Source: Plantactinospora mayteni (lineage in GTDB: Bacteria > Actinomycetota > Actinomycetes > Mycobacteriales > Micromonosporaceae). From it: a stretch of 64,000 bases of DNA. The notes under the pieces were generated by a model. That model saw nothing but the letters and a program-made list of their open reading frames with translations, ran no database searches and was not told the origin of the DNA. Location: assembly GCF_016862935.1 (NCBI RefSeq), contig NZ_BONX01000063.1, forward strand, positions 31,017 to 95,016, written 5' to 3'. Of this stretch, positions 24,225-32,008 are shown piece by piece. Every line of letters starts with the position of its first letter. Position 1 is the stretch's first letter. Position numbers and translations under genes: made by a program.

Positions 24225-25292
24225 ATGGCTGGTGAACCGGTTCCCGTACCGGCATGGCAGACCCTGACCGGCGAGCAGGCCCGGCGATGGACCGAGGTCC
24301 TCGACCACCTCGCCGCCGCCCTTCCCTCCGGTGCCGCCACCGTCGTGGTCGACGGCGGCAGCCCCCACCCGGGCGTCGTCGCCGACCGGCTCGCCGACAC
24401 CCTGACCGCCGTGGGTCGTCCCAGCGCCCGCCTCACCGACACCGCGCCGCTGGCCGACGAGGACACCTGGCGGGCCGACCGGACCCCGCAGACCGTCGTC
24501 ATCGCCGACGGACCCCGCTGGCGCGCCCACCCGCCCACCGGGAAGTGGGACGTGGTCGTCTGGCTCCGCACCCCACCGGCCGGCGCGCGCACGCACGGCG
24601 GTCACGGGCGCGACTGCGACGTCGTCATCGACCTGCACGACCCCGGCTGGCCGGTGATCCGTCACCTCGCCGACCGGCTCGCCCCCTGGGAACGCTGGTA
24701 CGTCAGCGAATCCCGAGCCTTCTTCGCCATCCGCGCCGCGACCTGGGACAGCAAGTTCGGCGAGGACCTACCCGCCTACACCGCCGCCGTCACCGAAGCG
24801 CACCTGCCGGCCGGCGGAGTCGCCGTCGACATCGGCTGCGGCACCGGCCGCGCCCTGCCCGCGCTCCGACACGCCGTCGGACCCACCGGTACGGTCATCG
24901 GCCTCGACCTCACCCCGCAGATGCTGGCCGCCGCCCAACGGCACGGCCGTGACACGGCGGCGACCCTGCTCCTCGGCGACGCCCGGCGCCTCCCGTTCCG
25001 GGACGCCGCCGTCGACGGGGTCTTCGCCGCCGGCCTCATCACCCACCTGCCCGACCCTGAAGCCGGCCTTCGCGAACTCGCCCGGATCACCCGCCCCGGT
25101 GGCCGTCTCGTCCTCTTCCACCCCTCCGGCCGAGCCGCTCTCGCCGCCCGGCACGGCCGCACCCTGGACCCCGACGAACCCCTCGCCGAAACCCCGCTGC
25201 GCCGGTCCACCATCCGCGCCGGATGGGACCTCACCAGCTACGACGACCCGGCACACCGGTTCCTCGCCACCGCCACCCGCCAGCCGCGATAG
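24225..25292 (+). CDS. SAM methyltransferase fused to a degenerate kinase-like domain
   Basis: 355 residues from ATG 24225. Residues about 205-350 form a class I methyltransferase (motif I VAVDIGCGTGRALP, then VIGLDLTPQML, LLLGDARRLPF, ELARITRPGGRLVLF). The first 160 residues resemble uridine-kinase-family P-loop proteins: VVVDGGSPHPG stands where the P-loop should be but lacks the GKST lysine, VVIADGPRWR takes the place of the lid strand, and RDCDVVIDLHDPGWPVI matches the conserved C-terminal VVIDNxDP segment. The kinase part is probably inactive and may serve binding. Substrate unknown. Confidence 0.75.
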   Translation: MAGEPVPVPAWQTLTGEQARRWTEVLDHLAAALPSGAATVVVDGGSPHPGVVADRLADTLTAVGRPSARLTDTAPLADEDTWRADRTPQTVVIADGPRWRAHPPTGKWDVVVWLRTPPAGARTHGGHGRDCDVVIDLHDPGWPVIRHLADRLAPWERWYVSESRAFFAIRAATWDSKFGEDLPAYTAAVTEAHLPAGGVAVDIGCGTGRALPALRHAVGPTGTVIGLDLTPQMLAAAQRHGRDTAATLLLGDARRLPFRDAAVDGVFAAGLITHLPDPEAGLRELARITRPGGRLVLFHPSGRAALAARHGRTLDPDEPLAETPLRRSTIRAGWDLTSYDDPAHRFLATATRQPR

Positions 25293-25570
25293 CCCGTCCG
25301 ACCACCCGGCGGCGGGACATCCGAGGTATCTCGGCCCACGACCGCCACCAGACGTACGCCGCTGGCGCCGCGCCGCTTTCTCCCGAGCCGGCCCAGCCGG
25401 CCCAGCAAGGCGACCAGCGCTGGGGGGCGATCGACACGAAGTGGGTCGAGAGGGTGGCATGGTCGAGAGGGTGACGCGAGTCGGGGCGCGGACCGGTCGG
25501 CCCGGCGCCCCGACTCGACCTCGGACCAGCGGCGACCGCCGGCGCCGCCGTGGGGCGGAGACAGGGACGG

Positions 25571-27106
25571 TCAGGAAAGGGAGTTGAGGAACGGCTCGTG
25601 GGCGTTCCGGAACTCCCAGCCGTAGTAGCGGTCCCAGTTGATCGACCAGGTCATCAGGCCACGGAAGTTCGGGTTGGTACCGCTGCGCGGGGTGTAGCCG
25701 CCGCAGGAGGTACCGCGGACCAGGCAGGTCACCGCCTGTTGCACGCCGGCAGGGGCCACGTACCCGTTGCCGGCGCTGGTGGCGGCCGGCGTACCGAAGG
25801 CGACCTGGTCCTCGCGCAGCGGTGGGAAGACGTTGGCGGCGTTCCCGGCGACCGGGAAGCCGGCCAGCAGCATGTCGGTCATGGCGATGTGGAAGTCCGC
25901 CCCGCCCATGGTGTGGTACTGGTTGTCCAGCCCCATGATCGGTCCGGAGTTGTAGTCCTGGACGTGCAGCACCGTGATGTCGTTGCGCAGCGCGTGGATC
26001 ACCGGCAGGTACGACCCGGCGCGCGGATCCTGCCCACCCCAGGGGCCGGAGCCGTAGTACTGGTAGCCGAGCTGCACGAAGAAGGTTTCCGGCGCCATGG
26101 TGAGGACGAAGCCGGCACCGTAGCGCTGCTTGAGGGTCCGGATCGCCGAGATCAGGTTCACGATCACCGGGGTGGTCGGGTTCCGGAAGTCGGTGTCACC
26201 GGTGTTCAGCGACAGGGAGTGGCCCTCGAAGTCGATGTCCAGCCCGTCGAGCCCGTACCGGTCGATGATGGCGCTGACCGAGCTGACGAAGCGATCCCGA
26301 GCCGCCGTGGTCGTCAACTGCACCTGGCCGTTCTGACCACCGATCGAGATGAGCACCTTCTTGCCCTGCTGCTGCTTGGCCCGGATCGCGGCGATGAACG
26401 CCGCCTCGGTCTCCACTCCGGGGCATTCGCTGGCCGGGCAGAGCTGGAATCGGATGTCGCCGGAGGTCACCGAGGTCGGTTCGCCGAAGGCCAGGTTGAT
26501 GATGTCCCAGTCGGCGGGTACGTCCGCCATCCGTAGATATCCGGAGCCGTTGGCGAAGCTGGCGTGCAGGTAGCCGATCAGGGCCCGTTTCGGCAGCCCT
26601 CCGGTGGGCGGCGGCGTCGTCGGGGGCGGGGTGGTGGGCGGCGGAGTGCTCGGGGGCGGAGTGGTGGGCGGCGGGGTGCTCGGGGGCGGAGTGGTGGGCG
26701 GGGTACCGGTGCCGCCGCACGAGGCCCCGTCGAGGGTGCAGTTGGTCGGGGTGCCGGCGCCGGTCACGAGGAAGCCGAACGACGCGGAGGCGCCCGGTGC
26801 GAGGGTCCCGTTCCAGGATCGGTTGGTGAAGGTGAACCGCTGGCCGGTCGAGGTCAGCAGGGCATCCCAGTAGGTGCCGACGGTACTGCCGGCCGGCAGG
26901 TCGAACGCGACGGACCACGAGGTGAGCGTGGTGGTACCGCCGTTGCTGACGGTGTACTTCCCCTCCCAGCCGGTCCCCCAGTCGGCGGTCTTGGCGAACG
27001 TGGCGGTGGGTCCGGCGGCGAACGCGGGCAGCGCGACGGCCACGGCGCCGCCGGTCGCCAGCACCGCGGCGACGGCGGTGAGCAGCAGTGTTCTGGAGCG
27101 TTTCAT
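25571..27106 (-). CDS. Secreted GH18 chitinase with CBM2
   Basis: 511 residues from ATG 27106, with GGAGG upstream. Signal peptide (about 1-30, ending PAFA), a CBM2 domain (about 32-130: WGTGWEGKYTVSNGG, RSWNGTLAPGASASFGF, one disulfide CTLDGASC), a Pro/Thr linker built of TPPPS/TPPPT units (about 138-168), then a GH18 barrel with the catalytic DGLDIDFEGH and ISIGGQNG. It hydrolyses chitin outside the cell, and the CBM2 holds it on chitin or cellulose. A palindromic AT-rich operator-like site lies upstream. Confidence 0.95.
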   Translation of the reverse strand: MKRSRTLLLTAVAAVLATGGAVAVALPAFAAGPTATFAKTADWGTGWEGKYTVSNGGTTTLTSWSVAFDLPAGSTVGTYWDALLTSTGQRFTFTNRSWNGTLAPGASASFGFLVTGAGTPTNCTLDGASCGGTGTPPTTPPPSTPPPTTPPPSTPPPTTPPPTTPPPTGGLPKRALIGYLHASFANGSGYLRMADVPADWDIINLAFGEPTSVTSGDIRFQLCPASECPGVETEAAFIAAIRAKQQQGKKVLISIGGQNGQVQLTTTAARDRFVSSVSAIIDRYGLDGLDIDFEGHSLSLNTGDTDFRNPTTPVIVNLISAIRTLKQRYGAGFVLTMAPETFFVQLGYQYYGSGPWGGQDPRAGSYLPVIHALRNDITVLHVQDYNSGPIMGLDNQYHTMGGADFHIAMTDMLLAGFPVAGNAANVFPPLREDQVAFGTPAATSAGNGYVAPAGVQQAVTCLVRGTSCGGYTPRSGTNPNFRGLMTWSINWDRYYGWEFRNAHEPFLNSLS

Positions 27107-27155
27107 GGGGGTCCTCCGGAGGCGTCACTGGGCATCCACGGCCATCGACAGGGTG

Positions 27156-27177
27156 GTTAATTATTAGGACTATTAAC
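27156..27177 (-). promoter_or_regulatory. AT-rich dyad upstream of chitinase
   Basis: GTTAAT and ATTAAC form an inverted repeat with a 10-base centre, 50-71 bases before the chitinase start. Such an AT-rich patch stands out in this genome and is placed where a promoter or repressor site would be. The cognate regulator is unknown. Confidence 0.45.
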
Positions 27178-27319
27178 AGTTCTTGTCCAGACCCTGGCCG
27201 GAAACCCTCCGGACGCCTCGGTCAGCTCGCACTGCCGCCGCCCGACCACAAGACCTCAAGCGGATCCCGGCCGCGCCGCCGTCGTCCTGCCCGCGCCGAA
27301 AGCCCCGTTCGGCCTCCGA

Positions 27320-28018
27320 TCAGCAGAGGACGAGCGGGAGCCTGCCGGCCAGTTCGCCGAGTTCGGCCGTCTCCGCGTCGGTCGGGGCACGCCGGCCGGT
27401 GCCGACCAGCAGCGCGTCCCTGTCGGAGAACACCGCAGGGAAGGCGGCTCCGGCGATCTTCTCCAGCGTCTCGCGCGACCGGGCGAGGCCCTCGGCCGGC
27501 GGCCCCACCGCGTCCCGGAGCTGCGCGATCAGGTCGAGGTGGTGCAACGTCCACTCCAGGACGTACGCGGAGAGATAGTCGCCCGCGGTGAGCACCTGGT
27601 CGCGGGTGCTGACCCGGAGGCCCGGGTCGGCGAGTGCGGCGGCGCGACCGGCGGCCGAGCCCACGTCGTCGAGGTGGAACTTCAACAGCCACGGCTCCTC
27701 GTACGCGGCGGCCAGCCGGACGATCAGCGCGTCGAGCGGGTCGTCGCCTGTCGGCGGTGTCCCGGCGACCTCCCAGTAGGTGACCGCGTCACGGGTCGGT
27801 TCGGTGTCGACAGGGGTCACGAGGGTGATCAGGACGTCCTGGGCGTCGATGACCAGGTGGCACACCAGGTCCCGCACGAGCCAGCCGGTACAGCCGGACG
27901 GGCGCGCGAAGTCCTCGTCCGAGAGTTCGGCGACCGCCGTACGCAATGCCGTCCAGGAGCGGGAGAAGGGATCCACCCCGACAAGGTAGTGCGGCGCCGG
28001 AATGGCGGACAAGCGCAT
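27320..28018 (-). CDS. DinB/maleylpyruvate-isomerase-type mycothiol protein
   Basis: 232 residues from ATG 28018. No ribosome binding site is seen, but TACGCA at 28025-28030 lies six bases upstream, fitting a leaderless start. The N-terminal four-helix DinB-like bundle has CTGWLVRDLVCHLVIDAQDV with the first metal-ligand histidine and LSAYVLEWTLHHLDL with the second pair, the metal triad of the mycothiol-dependent maleylpyruvate isomerase N-terminal family. Members are thiol-linked S-transferases or uncharacterised. Specific substrate unknown. Confidence 0.8.
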   Translation of the reverse strand: MRLSAIPAPHYLVGVDPFSRSWTALRTAVAELSDEDFARPSGCTGWLVRDLVCHLVIDAQDVLITLVTPVDTEPTRDAVTYWEVAGTPPTGDDPLDALIVRLAAAYEEPWLLKFHLDDVGSAAGRAAALADPGLRVSTRDQVLTAGDYLSAYVLEWTLHHLDLIAQLRDAVGPPAEGLARSRETLEKIAGAAFPAVFSDRDALLVGTGRRAPTDAETAELGELAGRLPLVLC

Positions 28019-28079
28019 TGACGGTGCGTACCAACCGGGCCGGCGGGCCGTTCGCCGACCGGCGTCGCTCCCCTTCCAG

Positions 28080-28125
28080 TGAACCTTTTTCAACCTCCCC
28101 CTGCGGTCCGGCGGACCGCAGGGGG
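28080..28125 (+). repeat. Palindromic element, half copy B
   Basis: Starts with the same TGAACCTTTTTCAACCT (28080-28096) as element A, followed directly by a longer version of its first hairpin: CCCCCTGCGGTCC (28097-28109), loop GGC, GGACCGCAGGGGG (28113-28125), a perfect 13-bp stem. The second half and right arm are missing. Fourteen bases beyond the end of the LLM gene (stop at 28139), so the stem may also act as its terminator. Confidence 0.8.
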
Positions 28126-28138
28126 AGCGGCACACCGG

Positions 28139-29188
28139 TCAGCCGAAGGCCGGCATCAACTCGTCGTGGATCAGGCGTAGTTGACTGTCGACGTCGGCAA
28201 CCCCGGGAACGTCGCGGCCGGTGAAGGATTTCACCAGACCGGCGTCGGTGATCGCGCAGATCATGTGGTTGACACCGGTCGGGGCGATCTCCCGCTCGAT
28301 CTTCGCCCGCACCTCGTCGGGGGTGCCCGCCAGGGACAGTTTCTCGGTGATCTCCGGACTGGTCAGCTCGATGCCTCGCGCCAGATCACCCTCGGCGATG
28401 GCCTTGACGATCGGAACCATGTCGGCGGGGTTCACGCCGTTGCGTTCGAGTTGCTCGTCGGGCATTGCCGAGGCGTACAGGCCGACCATGCTCCGAGCCG
28501 CCTCCTTGGCCGCGGCCGAGTCCGGCCCGACGGCGAAGACGACCCACGCGCCGATGTCCAGGGAGCGCCAGTCCTTGCCCGCGCGCTCCGCGCCGATCCT
28601 GACGTGCTCGACCGCGTACTCGTAGGCAGCCCGCGAGTAGCTGAGCGCGTGGTGCACGCCGTCGGAGAGTTCGCCGGCGGCCTGGAACGACTTCGGCCCT
28701 CGCATCGCGCCGATCTTGACGGGTAGGTGCTGCTGGACCGGCCGGGCGAAGGTGAACAGACCGTCGTAGGAGTAGAACTCGCCATCACGGGTTATGGCGC
28801 CCTCGTCCAGCAGCGTACGGACGACCTCGACCGCCTCCTTGACCCGGGTCAGCGGCTTGGTGGTGGTCCAATCGATCTTGTATTGGGCCAGTACCCCGAA
28901 GTTGCCGCTGCCCAGTACGACCTCGGCACGACCGCCGGTCATCTCGTCCAATGTCGCGGCGGCCTGCGCGATGAGGCTCGGTTCGCGGAGGGTGACGGAC
29001 GACAGGCTCGGGCCCATCCGGATCCGCGAGGTCTGCGCGGCGGCGGCGGCGAACAGCAGCCACATGTCCTTGTGCCACGGCTCGTCCGCCGCGTAGACCG
29101 CGTACAGGCCAAGTTCGTCCGCCAGCTTGATAGATGCGAGTGACTCGCTGATCGGATAATCGGGGAGCATGGCGTAGCTGAACTTCAT
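28139..29188 (-). CDS. LLM-class F420/flavin-dependent oxidoreductase
   Basis: 349 residues from ATG 29188, with AAGGAGG upstream. A bacterial luciferase-like barrel: KFSYAMLPDYPISE at the start, MGPSLSSVTLREPSLIAQAA, then DEMTGGRAEVVLGSGNFG and VKIGAMRGPKSFQAAGELSD. The last segment resembles the methylenetetrahydromethanopterin reductase-like F420-dependent group more than the sulfonate monooxygenases. Substrate unknown. Element C lies upstream of it and half element B just downstream. Confidence 0.85.
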   Translation of the reverse strand: MKFSYAMLPDYPISESLASIKLADELGLYAVYAADEPWHKDMWLLFAAAAAQTSRIRMGPSLSSVTLREPSLIAQAAATLDEMTGGRAEVVLGSGNFGVLAQYKIDWTTTKPLTRVKEAVEVVRTLLDEGAITRDGEFYSYDGLFTFARPVQQHLPVKIGAMRGPKSFQAAGELSDGVHHALSYSRAAYEYAVEHVRIGAERAGKDWRSLDIGAWVVFAVGPDSAAAKEAARSMVGLYASAMPDEQLERNGVNPADMVPIVKAIAEGDLARGIELTSPEITEKLSLAGTPDEVRAKIEREIAPTGVNHMICAITDAGLVKSFTGRDVPGVADVDSQLRLIHDELMPAFG

Positions 29189-29762
29189 GGTGGTGCCTCC
29201 TTAGCCGTGGGTCGTGGTCACACGTGGGGGAAGCAGTGCGGTTGACGTACGTGGCCACCCAACCCTAACCACGACCGGAACGACGTGTCGATTGCCGGCA
29301 GCTCAGCCCACGCCCTGTCTCGCACCTAGGTGGCCGTCGTTCCGCTCAGGCTGGAGGCAACCGTGATCGTCAATGAACCCTTTCCCACCTGGACCGCGCG
29401 GTGCTCACGCACCGCGTCCGACCCTGCGTTCGCCGGACGGCGAGCGGAGGTTGAAAAGGTTCAATGTCCTGACCGGGGCGGGCGGTCGACGGCCACGAGC
29501 GCCGGCCGTACTCCGTGACGACGGGTCCGCGCAGCGCGCCGCCGCCCGCACGTCCCAGCCGCCCGGCCCGGGGCGGACGGTCCGGCACCCGCGACACCAC
29601 GGCAGCGGAACGACAGCGCCCACCGGTGCCGGGCCGAGGCGGACGAGGCCGGCGTCGAATGATCGAGATTCACCACCGGGTCACAGAGATTTCAGACGTC
29701 CGCACCGCCTGGTTCGCTATTCGACTTTGATGATGGATTTCCGGACGTAGGGAGGCCGCACG
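29189..29762. other. 574-base intergenic region
   Basis: Contains no convincing gene. It holds palindromic element C (29375-29464), several GC-rich inverted repeats, and a lower-GC stretch from about 29660 to 29760 (GATCGAGATTCACCACC, then TTCGACTTTGATGATGG) just before the next plus-strand gene, which is the probable promoter. Confidence 0.6.
29375..29464 (-). repeat. Dispersed palindromic element, full copy C
   Basis: Reverse-complement relative of element A, 90 bases long. Outer arms are AGGTTGAAAAGGTTCA (29449-29464) and TGAACCCTTTCCCACCT (29375-29391). The inner hairpin CGCGGTGC-TCAC-GCACCGCG (29398-29417) is perfect, and TCGCC-GGAC-GGCGA replaces the other hairpin with different bases. 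Read on the minus strand it shares GCAGGGTCGGACGCGGTG with copy A. Confidence 0.8.
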
Positions 29763-30695
29763 GTGTCATCCGTATACTGGCTCGCGCGCTCGGGTATTGC
29801 CGTGGCGGGTAGGACACCGCGCCGGGTGCGGAACGGACTTGCCTCGACCGTCACCTCGGCGAGCTACCTGGGATGGCGTTCCAAACGCCTGGTGACGCAG
29901 GAAAACATGGCGAGGGTCCTGGGCCTGCCCGTGTCCGACCTCCGCGTCCGACGCGCCGCGCTGAGTTCCTGGAGCAACTACGGCCGAACCGCGGCATCCC
30001 TGATCTGCCTGCCCTATCTGGACATGCTGGATGTCGACGCACGGACACAGGATCTGACCCAGGGCATGAGCTGGCGAGAATGCGTCCGGCGGGCGATGGC
30101 GGCCGACAAGGGGATGATCATCACCACCGGTCATTTCGGAAGCTGGGACCTTGCCGGCGCCATCGCCGCGCGCCACGTCCCGCTCTCGGCCATTGCGGAC
30201 ACATTCAAGGATCCGCGCCTGAACAACCTCCTCCAAGGGCATCGACGAGAGAAGAGCGTCGACATCATCCCGGTGTCGAGTGCCGTCCGACAGGTAATGC
30301 GCGAACTCGCCGAGAGCAGAGCGGTGGCGATCGTCATCGACCGGCCGGTGGCCAGAGAACGAGGCGTGGAGGTCACGTTCTTCGGCCACCGGACCTACGT
30401 ACCCGTCGGCGCTGCCGCGCTGTCGGTGAAGTCGGGGGCGCCAATCATGCCCGGCTACGTCTGGTACGCACCGAACAATCGCTACTACATCCGAGCGTTT
30501 CCGCCGATGTTCCCGAGAGTCGTGCATGGCAACGCCGAGCGAAAGCGGGAGATACAGCGCCTGGCGCAGTACATGTTCGCCTGCCAGGAAGAGGTGGTAC
30601 GGCAGTGCCCGACGCAGTGGTTCATGTTCCGCCGATTCTGGCCCGCCGATACGGAGGTACCCGGTGCGGAGGCCACCGAGGCGATGGCCGCCTGA
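29763..30695 (+). CDS. Lipid acyltransferase, LpxL/PatA-like
   Basis: 310 residues from GTG 29763, with GGGAGG upstream. The TGHFGSWDLAGA motif supplies the HX4D catalytic pair of the LpxL/HtrB-type lysophospholipid acyltransferases; IVIDRPVARERGVEVTFFG and PIMPGYVWY fit the same family. In actinobacteria relatives acylate phosphatidylinositol mannosides. The N-terminus is only moderately hydrophobic, so it is probably membrane-associated. Third-position GC appears somewhat lower than in neighbours. Convergent with the next gene. Confidence 0.8.
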   Translation: MSSVYWLARSGIAVAGRTPRRVRNGLASTVTSASYLGWRSKRLVTQENMARVLGLPVSDLRVRRAALSSWSNYGRTAASLICLPYLDMLDVDARTQDLTQGMSWRECVRRAMAADKGMIITTGHFGSWDLAGAIAARHVPLSAIADTFKDPRLNNLLQGHRREKSVDIIPVSSAVRQVMRELAESRAVAIVIDRPVARERGVEVTFFGHRTYVPVGAAALSVKSGAPIMPGYVWYAPNNRYYIRAFPPMFPRVVHGNAERKREIQRLAQYMFACQEEVVRQCPTQWFMFRRFWPADTEVPGAEATEAMAA

Positions 30696-30787
30696 GCAGC
30701 GGTGGGTGCGGCGCCGGTCTCGCCGGTGCGTGCCGACGACACCTCTGCCGGCGTCGCTCCGGGCAAGGTCTGTCATCGACGCCGGGA

Positions 30788-31585
30788 TCAACCGTCGCGA
30801 GCCCCCCGTTCGAGGCGGGCCTCGCGGCGCCGACGGATCATCCGGCGCGGAGGGTCCACGAACCAACTCCAGGCGCATTGCGCGACGTAGGCGCCCGGGT
30901 TGAGCCGAGCCGGCGGTTGCTCCTGCCCACCGGCCCGCACGCTGCGGTCGAGGACCGCTCGGCGCAGGTCGTCGGGTGTCCTCCCCGGAAAGCGGGTGTA
31001 GCCGGCCCCGATGTGCTGCCAGAAATGCGCGTCGCTCGCACCGATCTCGGCCAGGCCCCACTCCTCGTTCGCCGAACGCACGGCGGCGCGTCGGGACGAG
31101 TTGGCCGGACTCGGGTTGTAGACCTCGATCCCGTCGATCTCGTACCCCGCGCTGAGTAGCGCGTCGATCCTCCGGCGGCTCAGGCTCGGTACCAGCGTCC
31201 CGAGGGGGTGCGGTACCACCACCAGCCCGCCCTGCTCCTTGATGGCGTCGATGCTCTCCTGAACCGGGCGCAGTGGTTTCGGCGCTTTCTTGACGAAGAG
31301 GCCGAGCAGGTGGCCGTGACGCGTCGAGACCTCGACGCCGGTGATCATCCGCAGCGGGGAGTTCTGTTCGGCCAGCAGTTCCTCGACCCGCCGCGCACCC
31401 TCGACGTGGTCGTGGTCGGTCACCGCGATCACGGTCAGTTGCCGGAGAGTCGCGGTCTGGACCAGTCGGGCCGGACTGATCCAGCCATCGCCCAGGTTGG
31501 TGTGCAGATGGATGTCGGCCCGGCCGGGACCGGCGGCCGGCAGCGTGCTGTCGGCTCCCGGCGCGCCACTGGTCTGGTCGTCCAC
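30788..31585 (-). CDS. PHP-domain phosphoesterase
   Basis: 265 residues from GTG 31585. TACGAT at 31592-31597 lies six bases upstream, which fits a leaderless transcript. PHP metal-binding motifs are in order: ADIHLHTNLGDG, AVTDHDHVEG, GVEVSTRHGHLLGLF, VVVPHPLG and GASDAHF. These proteins are usually metal-dependent phosphoesterases, such as 3',5'-nucleoside bisphosphatases. The C-terminal 50 residues (WSWFVDPPRRMIRRRREARL) are basic and may contact the membrane. Confidence 0.88.
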   Translation of the reverse strand: MDDQTSGAPGADSTLPAAGPGRADIHLHTNLGDGWISPARLVQTATLRQLTVIAVTDHDHVEGARRVEELLAEQNSPLRMITGVEVSTRHGHLLGLFVKKAPKPLRPVQESIDAIKEQGGLVVVPHPLGTLVPSLSRRRIDALLSAGYEIDGIEVYNPSPANSSRRAAVRSANEEWGLAEIGASDAHFWQHIGAGYTRFPGRTPDDLRRAVLDRSVRAGGQEQPPARLNPGAYVAQCAWSWFVDPPRRMIRRRREARLERGARDG

Positions 31586-31615
31586 GGCACGATCGTAGGC
31601 GCACCGCCGCTCGGG

Positions 31616-31681
31616 TCACTGGCCGCCGAGGTGCAGCTCCTCGGATACGGCGACAAAGTACCGCAGCACCCGCGTCTCCAG
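31616..31681 (-). pseudogene. LysR regulator N-terminal remnant
   Basis: Read from CTG 31681, the minus strand gives LETRVLRYFVAVSEELHLGG, then Gln and a stop at 31616. This is a very close match to the invariant first 20 residues of LysR-family regulators (METxxLRYFVAVAEELHFG). Nothing of the remaining helix-turn-helix or effector domain follows, and the start codon is not a normal one. It is best read as a decayed fragment. Confidence 0.55.
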
Positions 31682-32008
31682 GCCGCACCGGTACCGCCGA
31701 GGCGGCCCGGGCCGCGCCGCCGGAAGCCGCAGGCGGGCCGGGGTGACGGGGAGGCTGGGCGGACATTCAGGGAGGTCTTGCGCCATTCATCGTATACAAC
31801 ATACGCTTCCATGATCACTCACTCGAGAAGTTCTCATGACGCACCTCTCCCTCAGCGGGACGAGCCCGCGAAGCTCGATCCACTCCGAACCACCGTGGCG
31901 GCGGTCGCCGTAATCTGCACTGTCGCGGCCTACCGCCTGCCACCTGGTCCAGCCGGACGGCTCCCGGCCCGACGTCCGGGCCACCGACCCGAGTAGTGGG
32001 GTGTTGCC
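31682..32008. other. 327-base intergenic region before GGT
   Basis: No gene seen. The region 31786-31840 is AT-rich and contains ATCGTATACAACATACG; the GTATAC core (31792-31797) resembles GntR/FadR-type operators (TTGTATACAA). It precedes the gamma-glutamyltransferase-family gene by about 210 bases and probably includes its promoter. Confidence 0.45.

Noticed and set aside
26604..26710. Regular short repeats that could suggest a CRISPR-like array
   Set aside because: They encode the in-frame Pro/Thr linker of the chitinase; there are no unique spacers.
31839..31916. A 25-codon reading frame starting ATGACGCACCTC
   Set aside because: No ribosome binding site, no recognisable peptide, typical chance frame.
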